A stretch of DNA of 64,000 bases from Butyrivibrio sp. X503 (GCF_003625475.1 NZ_RAIQ01000001.1:496001-560000); one strand, 5' to 3'; counted from the stretch's first letter, positions 8,879 through 18,336 are shown. Program-made: numbers and translations. The notes: generated from the sequence alone by a model not told the origin.

Positions 8879-8921
8879 AAAAACCCCGATAATGCGCCGT
8901 TTTTACAGTGCACGATCGGGG
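8879..8921 (-). terminator. Intrinsic terminator downstream of metF
   Basis: CCCCGAT (8884-8890) pairs with ATCGGGG (8915-8921), and an inner five-base stretch also pairs after a 2-base bulge. On the minus strand the stem is followed by TTTTTCC. It starts ten bases after the metF stop. Confidence 0.75.
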
Positions 8922-8930
8922 CAATGCCAA

Positions 8931-9791
8931 TCAAACTATATTCCTTATTCCCTCGCATATTCTGCGGGCAACAAGCGGATTGTTCATTGTGTATAGATGT
9001 ATGCCTTGGATATCGCTTACAAGAAGATCGATTATCTGACTTAGGGCATAGGACATTCCCGCATCAAACAATGCTTCTTTGTTGTCCTCATACCTGTTTA
9101 TGATCTTCTGAAAACGCTCGGGAAAAGAAGCGTTGCACATCGTGATCATACGCTTTATCTGAGCAGCGTTTATAACAGGCATAACTCCCGGGATGATCGG
9201 AATATTGATATCCGCGATCCTGCATTCATCATAGAAATTAAAGAACTTATCGTTGTCAAAAAAGAGCTGTGACAGCAGCGCACTTGCTCCGCTGTCCGCT
9301 TTCTTTTTTAGATTTTTAAGCTCCGAAACCCTGCTTTCCGATTCGGGATGGCATTCGGGATAACAAGCACCGAGAAGACAGAAATCATACTTTTCTTTCA
9401 AGTACTTAATGACATCGCTCGCATGCTTGAAATCATCCTTTTCAACAAGCTGAGGATTGCGGTCTCCGCGAAGTGCAAGGACATTTTCAATCCCTTCGTC
9501 CTTCATAACGCGCGCAAACTCATCAATCTCATTCTTGTCATACTGAAGCCCCGTAAGATGCACAACAGGTTCAACATGATATTCATGCTTGATCTTTTTT
9601 GCAATATCTATAGTCTTGTTGCGATTCGAAGATCCGCCGGCTCCGAAAGTCACGCTGATAAAATCAGGCTTAAGCTCCGTCAGAACTTCAAGCGTTGCAT
9701 CTATATTCTTAAGTGCTTCATCTTTTTTGGGCGGAAAAATCTCAAATGACAATGTCTTCTTTCCGCTCTTATATATTTCCGATACTTTCAT
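8931..9791 (-). CDS. metF: Methylenetetrahydrofolate reductase
   Basis: Reduces 5,10-methylene-THF to 5-methyl-THF with an FAD cofactor, supplying the methyl group used by MetE. The 286-residue single TIM barrel matches bacterial MetF. Visible features are FEIFPPKKDE near residue 17, VTFGAGGSSNRN near 48, HLTGLQYDKN near 78 and ALRGDRNPQL near 105 (flavin site), and LFFDNDKFF near 177. It follows metE by 15 bases on the same strand, so both are one transcription unit, and the unit ends in the terminator at 8879-8921. Control by the divergent LysR regulator is likely. Confidence 0.95.
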   Translation of the reverse strand: MKVSEIYKSGKKTLSFEIFPPKKDEALKNIDATLEVLTELKPDFISVTFGAGGSSNRNKTIDIAKKIKHEYHVEPVVHLTGLQYDKNEIDEFARVMKDEGIENVLALRGDRNPQLVEKDDFKHASDVIKYLKEKYDFCLLGACYPECHPESESRVSELKNLKKKADSGASALLSQLFFDNDKFFNFYDECRIADINIPIIPGVMPVINAAQIKRMITMCNASFPERFQKIINRYEDNKEALFDAGMSYALSQIIDLLVSDIQGIHLYTMNNPLVARRICEGIRNIV

Positions 9792-9806
9792 TTTTATTTC
9801 TCTCTT

Positions 9807-12059
9807 TTACGCTCTTACAATCTGTGCAGCCTTTACAAGATTTATGAGGCTTGCCTTTGTCTCAGTCTCTCCTCTTGTCTTAAGTCCGCAGTCGGGATTG
9901 ATCCAGAGCTTTTTATCCTCAATCTTACTTCTCATTTTACCAAGTGCGCTCACGATCTCTTCAACTGACGGCACTCTCGGGCTGTGGATGTCGTATACGC
10001 CGGGACCTACTTCTGTCTTAAAGTTATTCTCTCTGAGCGAATCAAGGATCTGAAGATCCGAACGAGACGCCTCAAATGTGATAACATCGGCATCCATAGC
10101 ATCAATCGCGGGAATGATATCCGTAAACTCGCTGTAGCACATATGCGTGTGAATCTGAGTCTGTGGCTTAACACCGCTGTGAACAAGTCTGAACGCGGGT
10201 ATTGCCCAATCAAGATACTCACTGTACCAGTCGGATTTTCTTAAGGGAAGCTTTTCTCTTAGCGCCGCCTCATCGATCTGAATGATATTGATTCCCGCTG
10301 CCTCGAGGTCAAGAACCTCATCACGGATTGCAAGCGCAATCTGAAGCGTGCTGTCTTTTATAGAGATATCCTCTCTCGGGAATGACCAGTTAAGTATGGT
10401 AACGGGACCTGTGAGCATTCCCTTCATAGGCTTGTTAGTGCAGCTCTTGGCATACTTGGACCACTCGACTGTAATTGGCCTCTTTCTTGATACGTCGCCC
10501 CAGATGATCGGAGGCTTAACACATCTTGTTCCGTATGACTGAACCCACGCCTTCTTGGTAAATACATAACCTTCGAGGTGTTCTCCGAAGTACTCGACCA
10601 TATCGTTTCTCTCAAACTCACCATGCACAAGCACATCGAGTCCGATCTCCTCCTGGAGATCAACACACTCTTTTATCTTCTTCTTGTTGTATTCAACGTA
10701 CTCTTCTTTGCTGATCTCACCCTTTCTAAAGAGCTGTCTGTTCTTTCTGACATCCGCTGTCTGAGGGAAAGAACCGATTGTTGTCGTAGGGAAAGCAGGC
10801 AGACCCAACTCTTTTTTCTGGATCTCTTCTCTTTCTTCAAATGCGGGAAACCTTGTATAATCAGCGTCTTTGATATCCGCCACTCTTTTTCTTACTGCCT
10901 GATCTACGCTACCTTCTCTGTTTTCCAATAATTTCTTATTTGCCAAAAGAGCTTCATCCGTAATATTCGCTAGCTCGTTAAGCTCAGAAAGCTTTTCTTT
11001 TGCAAAAGAAAAATGCTTTTTAATATCCTCCGAAAGATCGGTCTCGCTATCAAGTGTATAAGGCACATGCAAAAGAGAACAAGAAGTGTTAAGGACTATA
11101 TTCTCATCGCCGCCAAGCGCCTTCTTAAGTTCATCAAGAACTTCAATTGTCTTTTCGTAGTTATTTCTCCAAATATTCTTACCGTTTACAAGTCCTGCAA
11201 AAAGAAGCTTATCCTTTGGAAAGCCGTTCTCTTTTACAAGAGAAAGTGTCTTTCTTCCTTCAAGGAAATCAAGTCCGATGGCATCAAAATCAAGCGCTGT
11301 GATGTTACCGTATGCGTCTCTCACGTCACCGAAATATGTCTGAAGGAGAGCCTTAACTCCCTTCTTTCCTGCAAGGATCTTCTTATAAAGTTCCTCGAAA
11401 ATTTCGATATCTGCCACGTCAAGATCTCTCACAAGATAAGGCTCATCAAATTCGATCCATGAAACATTATCCGCATTTAACTTATCAAGAAGCTTAACGT
11501 ACTCGTCCGCAAAAGCATCCGCAAAGTCGCTGAGTGTCTTACTTCCTACATACTTTGCAAGCTTAAGGAAAGTGAAAGGTCCTATTATAGCGACCTTGGT
11601 ATCCACACCCTGTGCATACGCATTTCTGTACTCTTCAAAAGGCTTGTTACCTACAAGCTCCACCCTCGTATCATCTTCAATCTCAGGCACAATATAGTGG
11701 TAATTTGTATTGAACCACTTCTTCATGGCAAGTGCTTTGACGTTACCTTTCTCCCCCTGATAACCTCTCGCCATAGCAAAATACGTATCGAGCTCCGATA
11801 CATTCAGATCCCTGTATCTCTTAGGAATGATATTGAAAAGCACCGCTGTATCAAGCATGTTGTCATAAAAAGAAAAATCATTTGAAGAAATGAAATCTAT
11901 ATTGTTTTCTTTCTGTACTGCCAGATGCTCTTTTCTAAGCTCCTGCGCAATCTCTTTTAACTCTTTTTCCGTAATCTCGTTCTTAAAATATTTCTCTGAA
12001 GCAAATTTAAGCTCTCTGTCTTTTCCCACTCTGGGATAACCTATTACCGCTGTTCTCAC
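9807..12059 (-). CDS. metE: Cobalamin-independent methionine synthase
   Basis: Transfers the methyl group from 5-methyltetrahydropteroyl-glutamate to homocysteine without vitamin B12. The 750 residues match E. coli MetE. The N-terminal barrel begins with [14 protein letters not shown], the C-terminal barrel with [12 protein letters not shown] near residue 427. Zinc ligands are seen in HTHMCYSEF (His and Cys) and in NPDCGLKTR near the end. The start is a GTG preceded by AAAGGGGTAGAACA. It sits upstream of metF, and divergent from a LysR gene whose intergenic region holds a LysR-type dyad, the arrangement used for MetR-like control. Confidence 0.96.
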   Translation of the reverse strand: MRTAVIGYPRVGKDRELKFASEKYFKNEITEKELKEIAQELRKEHLAVQKENNIDFISSNDFSFYDNMLDTAVLFNIIPKRYRDLNVSELDTYFAMARGYQGEKGNVKALAMKKWFNTNYHYIVPEIEDDTRVELVGNKPFEEYRNAYAQGVDTKVAIIGPFTFLKLAKYVGSKTLSDFADAFADEYVKLLDKLNADNVSWIEFDEPYLVRDLDVADIEIFEELYKKILAGKKGVKALLQTYFGDVRDAYGNITALDFDAIGLDFLEGRKTLSLVKENGFPKDKLLFAGLVNGKNIWRNNYEKTIEVLDELKKALGGDENIVLNTSCSLLHVPYTLDSETDLSEDIKKHFSFAKEKLSELNELANITDEALLANKKLLENREGSVDQAVRKRVADIKDADYTRFPAFEEREEIQKKELGLPAFPTTTIGSFPQTADVRKNRQLFRKGEISKEEYVEYNKKKIKECVDLQEEIGLDVLVHGEFERNDMVEYFGEHLEGYVFTKKAWVQSYGTRCVKPPIIWGDVSRKRPITVEWSKYAKSCTNKPMKGMLTGPVTILNWSFPREDISIKDSTLQIALAIRDEVLDLEAAGINIIQIDEAALREKLPLRKSDWYSEYLDWAIPAFRLVHSGVKPQTQIHTHMCYSEFTDIIPAIDAMDADVITFEASRSDLQILDSLRENNFKTEVGPGVYDIHSPRVPSVEEIVSALGKMRSKIEDKKLWINPDCGLKTRGETETKASLINLVKAAQIVRA

Positions 12060-12113
12060 TGTTCTACCCCTTTCTGATCTTTGTATGAGAAGTATACGCC
12101 TAGCGAGACGATA

Positions 12114-12175
12114 GGTATAATATCTATTTATGTCGGTTATCCATAGTTTTAATCTATGATAAGTGGTATAATATC
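12114..12175. promoter_or_regulatory. metE/lysR divergent control region with a LysR-type dyad
   Basis: Between the divergent metE and lysR genes lies CATAG-N7-CTATG at 12142-12158, which fits the T-N11-A form of LysR boxes and is flanked by TTATC and GATAA. An identical 11-mer GGTATAATATC occurs at 12114-12124 and 12165-12175, on either side of the dyad. The second copy contains TATAAT, a candidate -10 for the lysR gene, and the dyad covers its -35 zone. No good metE -35 is visible, as expected for an activated promoter. Confidence 0.6.
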
Positions 12176-12229
12176 AGATGATAATTATGGATAATATATA
12201 GACAACAAATCGTAAGGGTAGAAAAAAAC

Positions 12230-13147
12230 ATGACTTTAAAGCAGCTAAATTACATAGTGACAGTTGCCGATACCGGCAGCATAACAGAAGCGGCGGGAAA
12301 ACTTTTTATAGCTCAGCCGTCACTCACAGCGGCTATACAGGAGCTTGAAAGTGAATACGGGATCACTATATTTAACAGATCCAAAAAGGGAATAACTCTG
12401 ACTCCGGAAGGTGATGAGTTTCTTGGCTACGCCCGCCAGATCCTGGAGCAGGCGAGCCTTATAGATGAAAGATATACGGGCAAAACTTCCAACAAGTTAA
12501 GATTCTGCATTTCTTCGCAGCACTACTCTTTTGTTGTCGAAGCTTTCGTTGCGTTGTTAAAAGAGTACGGCGGCGACAAATACGAGTTCCATATGAGAGA
12601 GACTCAGACTTTCGATATCATCGACGACGTCGCGCATCTTCGAAGCGAGATCGGCGTTCTTTATTTGAATAGCTTCAATGAGACAGTAATCAAAAAGACT
12701 CTTCGGGACAACAATCTGTCCTTCGAGCCTTTATTTAAAGCCAAACCTCACGTATTTGTCGGAAAGGATTCTCCGCTTGCGAAAAAGAAATCCATAAAGC
12801 TTGAAGATCTCGCGCCTTTCCCGAGACTGTCCTACGAGCAGGGCAACCACAACTCCTTCTACTTTTCGGAAGAGATCCTCAGCACCATGGACTGTGATAA
12901 AGAACTTGTTGTCTGCGACAGAGCCACTCTTTTTAACCTGCTCATCGGTATGAACGGTTATACGATCTGCAGCGGAATCATAAATGATAAGCTCAACGGT
13001 CCCAATATCGTCGCCAGACCTCTTAAAGTTGACGATTACATGGAAGTCGGATATATTCTTCCTAACGGTATCAAACCGACAACACTTACGAATGAATATA
13101 TTAAATTGCTAAAAGGAATTACTGCACAGGAAAAGAAAAAAAAGTGA
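12230..13147 (+). CDS. LysR-family transcriptional regulator, probable regulator of metE-metF
   Basis: A 305-residue LysR-type regulator. The winged HTH fills residues 1-60 (LKQLNYIVTVADTGSITEAA, then AQPSLTAAIQELE) and the ligand-binding domain covers about 90-295. It is transcribed away from metE with 170 bases between them, which hold a T-N11-A dyad. Known relatives (CysR/MetR/CysB-like) sense sulfur metabolites, such as homocysteine or O-acetylserine. The link to metE here is inferred from position. Its last codons overlap the next gene (GTGA), so the small membrane protein that follows is coupled to it. Confidence 0.88.
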   Translation: MTLKQLNYIVTVADTGSITEAAGKLFIAQPSLTAAIQELESEYGITIFNRSKKGITLTPEGDEFLGYARQILEQASLIDERYTGKTSNKLRFCISSQHYSFVVEAFVALLKEYGGDKYEFHMRETQTFDIIDDVAHLRSEIGVLYLNSFNETVIKKTLRDNNLSFEPLFKAKPHVFVGKDSPLAKKKSIKLEDLAPFPRLSYEQGNHNSFYFSEEILSTMDCDKELVVCDRATLFNLLIGMNGYTICSGIINDKLNGPNIVARPLKVDDYMEVGYILPNGIKPTTLTNEYIKLLKGITAQEKKKK

Positions 13148-13623
13148 GAAAACGCCCGGCATTATATCAATTAAATATATTACTTATGATCATGTACGCT
13201 ATATGCATACCGCTACTCATTATCAGCGTTATGTCATTTTTAAAGATACAAGCTAAATGGATATCCGATAACAGCAACAATATCACTAAATACGAAGCCA
13301 CTGTTACAAGATGTCACAAAGATGGTCCCAGGAGAATGTATTATGAGATATCTCTTGAATTATCAAACGGCGACCATATAGTAATTCAAGACGAACATGA
13401 AAAAGAAGGTACTATACCTATCTATGTAATCATTATTAACGATAAGAAATATTACGCTTTCGACAAACAAAGTTTATATACTACCGTATATCATCTTCGC
13501 TATTGTTTTTGGTGTTTTTTTGAGGCATGCCTTTTGGTCGTACCTATGATAATATATGGTTGGCTCAGAGGAAACTATGGTTATCCTATAACAAACAAAA
13601 AATACAACAATACTCTCAAATAA
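13144..13623 (+). CDS. Hypothetical membrane protein
   Basis: An unrecognised 159-residue protein. It has a hydrophobic helix at about 9-29, an extracytoplasmic-looking stretch of about 85 residues (charged, with strand-like pattern ATVTRCHKDGPRRMYYEISL), and a second helix at about 118-140. This one-domain-between-two-helices layout resembles DUF3592-type proteins, but I cannot confirm a family. The start is a GTG that overlaps the lysR stop. Its base composition is more AT-rich than the LysR gene, and it precedes a GNAT gene by 13 bases. Confidence 0.6.
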   Translation: MRKRPALYQLNILLMIMYAICIPLLIISVMSFLKIQAKWISDNSNNITKYEATVTRCHKDGPRRMYYEISLELSNGDHIVIQDEHEKEGTIPIYVIIINDKKYYAFDKQSLYTTVYHLRYCFWCFFEACLLVVPMIIYGWLRGNYGYPITNKKYNNTLK

Positions 13624-13636
13624 GGCAGAAAAAAAT

Positions 13637-14044
13637 ATGGAAATCAAACAGGTTAAAGTAGATAACAGAATAGACGAATTTATCAACAACGAATTTTCAG
13701 GCTACGCTACGCAGTGCGAAGTAGCGCTTAACTATGAGGAATTTTGCTTTGCGGCGGAAGATGAAGGAGAAATAATAGGTGTGATCACGGGACGCGCATA
13801 CTACAACGAGGTTCACATCGGCGATCTTATCGTCGGCAAGAACTGCAGAAAGAGCGGAGTCGGAAGCAAGCTTGTTCGTGCCGTAGAAGATAATTACAAA
13901 GGGAAAGGCTATGAAAAAATAGCACTTACGACTTTCGGTTTTCAGGCACCCGGTTTTTATAAGAAACTTGGATATGAACTTGAATTTGTCCGCGAAGATA
14001 AAGATCCCAAGCTCAGCAAGTATTTTTATATAAAGAAAATTTAA
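13637..14044 (+). CDS. GNAT-family N-acetyltransferase
   Basis: A 135-residue single-domain acetyltransferase. The acetyl-CoA-binding motif A is visible as IGDLIVGKNCRKSGVGSKLV at about 61-80, where the R/Q-x-x-G-x-G core reads RKSGVG, followed by AVEDNYKGKGYEKIAL and a C-terminal FYKKLGYELEF typical of the fold. The substrate cannot be predicted. It is the last gene of a plus-strand run (lysR, membrane protein, GNAT), and a bidirectional terminator begins four bases after its stop. Confidence 0.85.
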   Translation: MEIKQVKVDNRIDEFINNEFSGYATQCEVALNYEEFCFAAEDEGEIIGVITGRAYYNEVHIGDLIVGKNCRKSGVGSKLVRAVEDNYKGKGYEKIALTTFGFQAPGFYKKLGYELEFVREDKDPKLSKYFYIKKI

Positions 14045-14047
14045 AAT

Positions 14048-14097
14048 AAAAGTTCCGGTCACAATTATGATATTCATAAAAGTGATCGGAACTTTTT
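14048..14097. terminator. Bidirectional intrinsic terminator
   Basis: AAAGTTCCGGTCAC pairs with GTGATCGGAACTTT (one G-T mismatch) around a loop of about 20 nt, with TTTTT after the stem on plus and a T-rich tract on minus. It lies between the convergent GNAT and HAAS-SEDS genes. Confidence 0.82.
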
Positions 14098-14107
14098 AAA
14101 ACTCAAG

Positions 14108-15547
14108 TTAAACGCATTCTTTATCCAATTCTTTTTTCTTTTTCAAAATTCCAATATCCACATGCGCAGGATAGGCATTTTTGTATTTATATATACTCAG
14201 TATTATTCCAAGAAAGGCATAAGATGTGCTCAATCTGTTGTATGAAAGGAACGGGAAGAAAGATCCGAAATACGGTGACAGGATTCCAAATCCTACACAT
14301 ATATTGACAACAGCATATAACGCAAGCCACATCATGCATCCGCTTCCCATTACCTGGCCCAACTGATTCTTGGACTTACATGAAGATATAATTCCCAAAA
14401 ATATCAGGCCCGCTACAGCTATAACCACAGCCAATACCACGGCTATACCCAAAGTAGCTCCTATCCCCGTCAGTATATACTCGTGAGTGATCCATCGTAT
14501 TTGTCCCAATAAGTTCTTGGTTGAAACATTCACTTTCCCGCCAAGTCTACTGACAGAACCACTTCCAATCAGAACAAGACCACTGTTTATTTCTTTAATC
14601 CTATTCATTTCCGTATTCGGAATAAAAAAGCTGCGTATTCGTTCCATATGTCCATATTCAAGCATTCTGTTTTTATACAAAAGGCCTGTAATAGCCACCG
14701 GAATTACTGTAAACAAAGACCATGCGGATGCAATAGCAGGAATCTTTGGAACTTTTATCCATTCTTTTTTTATTGCGACAGTAAGCTCTATGAGCATGCA
14801 AAATGCCATAACCACTGTGCTGGAATGTTCCCACCCGATTCCTGTTTTATAAGACATACATACGGCTGTTGCAAATATCCAAAGAAGCGACTTAACTAAA
14901 GCTCCTGTCTTTTGCCCCTTATACTTATATAGTATCCCCGCAAAAAGTGGGATCATTAAAACAATAAGCGATGACGCATATCCATACATCCGAGCACACA
15001 GTAAATGAAAAAAGCCTGCTTCTCCCATGCCCGGAACCCCGTTAATAGCTCGCATAGTAAAATATGCATAGCTTGATACAAAATTAGCTCCCAATAATAC
15101 TGTCGCCACGAGCTTAGAGTACTTCGCGATCGTTGTATAATCTACAAGATAAAGAAGTAACATCACAACAATTCCCTCTATTGTATAAACGGCAAACAAT
15201 GTACCTTCTGATACCAATCGGCCTCCGGAAATAGATATTTTGTAGCCTGTTATTACTTCATTGCTCATATAGATATGTACTATTATTGCTATTATAGCTA
15301 TAACAACAGCCGCTATTATCACTCCCCATGCAATCTGCGGTCTATGAACCCTGTCAAGAGAGACACCTGCTTCAACGGGATCTCCCATGTCTTCAACAGC
15401 TCTTTTCTCCGCAGCCTCAGGCTCCATTCCTTCGGAAATATTAGCTTTGATCTGATCTTCCATATGTGACCTGATCTCATCGGCTATCATCTTGTGAGCT
15501 TTTGTAAATCTCACCTGCTCCAGTAACTTATTGATGTAATTTTCCAT
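14108..15547 (-). CDS. HAAS (permease prefix) domain fused to an FtsW/RodA-like SEDS membrane protein
   Basis: The 479-residue protein starts with a HAAS/permease-prefix helical domain (about 1-70, with MEDQIKANISEGMEPEAAEK and AVEDMGDP), then about ten membrane helices. The C-terminal half matches the SEDS glycosyltransferase pattern: a long loop RIRSFFIP...GLVLIGSGS, then THEYILTGIGATLG at about 354-367 and FFPFLSYN near 431, where SEDS proteins have HTDFIFAVIGEELG and LPFVSYGG. The conserved Asp is therefore a Glu. The start at 15547 is set by AGGAG inside the PadR end. PadR plus HAAS pairs are usually co-regulated. Whether it polymerises glycan or only scaffolds is unknown. Confidence 0.8.
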   Translation of the reverse strand: MENYINKLLEQVRFTKAHKMIADEIRSHMEDQIKANISEGMEPEAAEKRAVEDMGDPVEAGVSLDRVHRPQIAWGVIIAAVVIAIIAIIVHIYMSNEVITGYKISISGGRLVSEGTLFAVYTIEGIVVMLLLYLVDYTTIAKYSKLVATVLLGANFVSSYAYFTMRAINGVPGMGEAGFFHLLCARMYGYASSLIVLMIPLFAGILYKYKGQKTGALVKSLLWIFATAVCMSYKTGIGWEHSSTVVMAFCMLIELTVAIKKEWIKVPKIPAIASAWSLFTVIPVAITGLLYKNRMLEYGHMERIRSFFIPNTEMNRIKEINSGLVLIGSGSVSRLGGKVNVSTKNLLGQIRWITHEYILTGIGATLGIAVVLAVVIAVAGLIFLGIISSCKSKNQLGQVMGSGCMMWLALYAVVNICVGFGILSPYFGSFFPFLSYNRLSTSYAFLGIILSIYKYKNAYPAHVDIGILKKKKELDKECV

Positions 15548-15549
15548 AG

Positions 15550-15879
15550 TCAAACTCCTACTGTCAGCACATTCGCGATCGCTCCCGAATATACATTCCA
15601 CTCTTCCTTTTTGCGTTTCAAAAGTTTCTTTCCCTCCTTGGTAATACTGTAATACTTCCTTGTCTTACCAAGATATTCCTGCTCATAAACTTTGAGCATC
15701 CCCTTATCCTCAAGGCCGTGAAGCAAAGGATACAGAGTTCCCGCCTTGAGTTCAAACACGTTCTCCGATCTCTTTCTCAGAGTATCTATCATTTCATATC
15801 CATACATATCTTTTTCAGAAAGTAATTTTAAAATAAGCATTGTCATACTTCCCGTTAAAAGAGATTTATCAACCGCCAT
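15550..15879 (-). CDS. PadR-family transcriptional regulator
   Basis: A 109-residue winged-helix repressor. The N-terminal part MTMLILKLLSEKDMYGYEMI is the characteristic PadR start, followed by ELKAGTLYPLLHGLEDKGML (about 44-63) and the wing RKYYSITKEGKKLL (about 75-88). PadR proteins usually control the membrane protein encoded beside them. Here the stop lies two bases before the HAAS-SEDS start. The promoter just upstream carries inverted repeats that are likely its own operator, so the pair is probably autoregulated. TTTACCTCC upstream gives a strong AGGAGG ribosome site. Confidence 0.92.
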   Translation of the reverse strand: MAVDKSLLTGSMTMLILKLLSEKDMYGYEMIDTLRKRSENVFELKAGTLYPLLHGLEDKGMLKVYEQEYLGKTRKYYSITKEGKKLLKRKKEEWNVYSGAIANVLTVGV

Positions 15880-15904
15880 ATTTACCTCCTTATATCGAAC
15901 ATCT

Positions 15905-15950
15905 ATATATCGGTTATCTATATACTATATCGATGTCCGATATATGTCAA
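15905..15950 (-). promoter_or_regulatory. padR promoter overlapped by an inverted-repeat operator
   Basis: On the minus strand TTGACA (15945-15950), a 17-bp spacer and TAGTAT (15922-15927) form a sigma-A promoter. An exact inverted repeat ATATATCGG/CCGATATAT (about 15905-15913 and 15938-15946) spans the spacer and -10, and the nested sequence is full of ATATCGA-like half sites. A repressor bound here would block the promoter, which fits PadR autoregulation. Confidence 0.65.
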
Positions 15951-15951
15951 G

Positions 15952-15998
15952 AAAAAATAAGCCGGATACTTTTATGACGATCATACAAGCATCCGACT
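15952..15998 (-). terminator. Intrinsic terminator downstream of the DUF2339-like gene
   Basis: AGCCGGATACTT (15960-15971) pairs with AAGCATCCGACT (15987-15998) with two mismatches, and TATTTTTTC follows on the minus strand. It begins 17 bases after the stop and also shields the padR promoter. Confidence 0.7.
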
Positions 15999-16014
15999 CT
16001 TTGTTTGTGTCTTA

Positions 16015-18312
16015 TTACTGCTGTCCTTGCTTTTCAAAATAATTGTAAATTGCACTGATTCCGAAGCACAAGATTCCGCTTATAAGGAAGCTTATGGCAC
16101 GTCCGATAGTGTTTTCATAAGTAATATCAATCATAATAAACTTAACAACACAGATCATAGACAGCACCAATCCGTATATTCGAAGCTCTTTTGCCCCGAA
16201 GCGCTTATTAAATCCTATAATGATGCATAGGATACCGAATGCCAAGATCGCAACACTGACAATGTAGCCTGCTGCATTATAGCTGAAAAGAGAGGCCAAA
16301 AGTATAATGCCAAACTTAATTCCTGCATACAACTTTTCGCCATTGTTTGACGCAAAATGTCTGCGCAGGTTAATGCATGCAAGCGCAACCGTAAATGCAA
16401 CACTTATCCCCTGAAGGATCGGATCGTCAACGTCAAGCATATTATATAATCCCAAAAGCATTCCAAAAGAATTTATTATATTTAGTGCTATCAAAAGCGA
16501 AGAGTTGCTCACACCCTCATCATTTCTGTCGAGCTTAAGCAGCATCATTGCAGCGTTGAATAATCCAATCGGAGCGACTACAGCCATACGTCTTATATCA
16601 TCATTAAAGATTGCTCTTGAATCAAGAAACGTAGGCATAAGTATTGCAATTGCGCCCAGAACATAAAAATAGTAAATACTCTTATACTCAACTCTCTTAT
16701 TGACAATAATCCCTTCAAAAATAAATACTGTGAGTGCATATGCAAATAAAGCCAAACAAAATACAACGCTTCTTGCTGCAAACAATTCAAGTCCCGTCAT
16801 GAGAATTGCCATTACAAAAGCCTGAATCCTAAACAGCGTATAGTTCTTCTTCGCACCATAAATTGCGATAGGAAGAAGTGCCGCAAAAAGGGCTCCTGTA
16901 TTGAAGAACTCTCTGTATTCCACATAAGTGATAAACTCCGCAACACAGAACCAGGCAATTATCCAAAAGCTCGTGAAGAAGCTTGCCACTTCATCTTCCT
17001 GCTCATTTCTTCTAAGCAGAACTGCCGCCTCTGCTGTTATCGCAACAACAAAGAATACTATAAGATCGATCCATTTGGCCGTACCCAAGCACTTTCCAAG
17101 CAATAAGTATGAAGCAAAAAAGACAATTGCGCTCGTAAAAGCAAAGTATGTATTATAGGCACCCTTAATCAGCTTGTCTCCAAATAAGAAATATGCAAGA
17201 TAAGCAGCGCTGATGCATACAATAACAGATGCAGCTATAGTCAGTGAAATACTAACATCAATATGCCTTCCGATTATCGTCGCAAAATAAAAAATAATTC
17301 CCAGGTTGATTGCGCTTTGTACCATTTGCTGAATTCTGTTTTTGCGGAAATTGTATTGAAAAGCCGCGCCCATTACCAAAAGGTATACAAGCAAAGGAAG
17401 CACCAGCGCTTCAACTTTCAGATCATATGCTAAAAGCGCAGAGATAATGTATCCGATGTTTCCGATAACCTGAAAAAGCTTGCTTTCCTTTTTTCCCATA
17501 TATAGTACAATTCCACCCCAAACAAGAAGGAGTATATACATAACCAGATCGCTAATCGCCTTGAAATATATTCTGGTCACAAGCACCGACAGATATCCAC
17601 AGCCAAGTCCGCATGCCAGAAGGGCTGTAAAGAACGTATTATCAGGTCTCTTCTTATGCTCATAGAAAGCAAAGCCCGTAAGCGCTATACTTACAACAAA
17701 CATCAATCCTATCTTAAACGCATCATTAAGGTACGGAATAATAAGACTTGCAAAAAGAATAAGTGCTATAAAAATAAGGACACTTGCAAGCACACCCATG
17801 AGATGTTTACCAATCCATGACTCTGTGGAACCCTTTTTCTTCGGAACAAAGTTTGGATTAGCAGTCGCAGCTTGTTCAAGATCAGGACGCCATGCTTTCT
17901 GCGGTGCACCGGAACGTTGCCCTTGCACGGGCTGTTGTCCTTGCGCGGGCTGAAATGTAGGTTGTCCTTGCTGCTGCCCCGGAAGTGGCTGCGCAGTCCT
18001 GTAAGTCAGCGCATTGTACATCGTCTGAGGCTGCGACTGACGTGTGTACTGCGGAATATTTTGCTGTTGAACGTTCTGAAGCGGCGGCTGATTTTGCGTC
18101 TGCTGCGCCTGTTGAGTCTGTTGCGCCTGATATGGTTGCTGCATCTGCATTGGCTGTATCCCGGGCCGCGCCTGTATTTGCCGCTGCAACATAATCTGCT
18201 CCCGCTTTGCGTTCTGAACATAATTTTCAGCTCGCGACAATCCTTGCTGTATTTGGTTTACCTGATACCTGATCGTCGCAAGCTCTTTTTCCAACTCTTC
18301 AATTTGTCCCAT
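16015..18312 (-). CDS. DUF2339-like polytopic membrane protein with Gln/Pro-rich N-terminal segment
   Basis: A 765-residue protein. Residues 1-45 look like a coiled coil (IEELEKELATIRYQVNQIQQ). Residues about 50-135 form a low-complexity Gln/Pro-rich stretch with PYQAQQTQQAQQ-like repeats, and from about residue 155 there are some 20 closely spaced membrane helices. The coiled coil, linker and helix-rich layout and SWIGKHLMGVLASVLIF at the first helix fit DUF2339 proteins, whose function is unknown. The start at 18312 is chosen because GGGAGA lies before it and would be inside the gene if the ATG at 18327 were used. It lies 24 bases downstream of a lipoprotein gene, so the two are probably one operon. 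Confidence 0.75.
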   Translation of the reverse strand: MGQIEELEKELATIRYQVNQIQQGLSRAENYVQNAKREQIMLQRQIQARPGIQPMQMQQPYQAQQTQQAQQTQNQPPLQNVQQQNIPQYTRQSQPQTMYNALTYRTAQPLPGQQQGQPTFQPAQGQQPVQGQRSGAPQKAWRPDLEQAATANPNFVPKKKGSTESWIGKHLMGVLASVLIFIALILFASLIIPYLNDAFKIGLMFVVSIALTGFAFYEHKKRPDNTFFTALLACGLGCGYLSVLVTRIYFKAISDLVMYILLLVWGGIVLYMGKKESKLFQVIGNIGYIISALLAYDLKVEALVLPLLVYLLVMGAAFQYNFRKNRIQQMVQSAINLGIIFYFATIIGRHIDVSISLTIAASVIVCISAAYLAYFLFGDKLIKGAYNTYFAFTSAIVFFASYLLLGKCLGTAKWIDLIVFFVVAITAEAAVLLRRNEQEDEVASFFTSFWIIAWFCVAEFITYVEYREFFNTGALFAALLPIAIYGAKKNYTLFRIQAFVMAILMTGLELFAARSVVFCLALFAYALTVFIFEGIIVNKRVEYKSIYYFYVLGAIAILMPTFLDSRAIFNDDIRRMAVVAPIGLFNAAMMLLKLDRNDEGVSNSSLLIALNIINSFGMLLGLYNMLDVDDPILQGISVAFTVALACINLRRHFASNNGEKLYAGIKFGIILLASLFSYNAAGYIVSVAILAFGILCIIIGFNKRFGAKELRIYGLVLSMICVVKFIMIDITYENTIGRAISFLISGILCFGISAIYNYFEKQGQQ

Positions 18313-18336
18313 ACACTTTTCTCCCAATGTTATTAT

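Noticed and set aside
12060..12229. Possible SAM riboswitch or T-box upstream of metE
   Set aside because: No SAM-I core, T-box motif or terminator hairpin is present; the region looks like a protein-binding control region.
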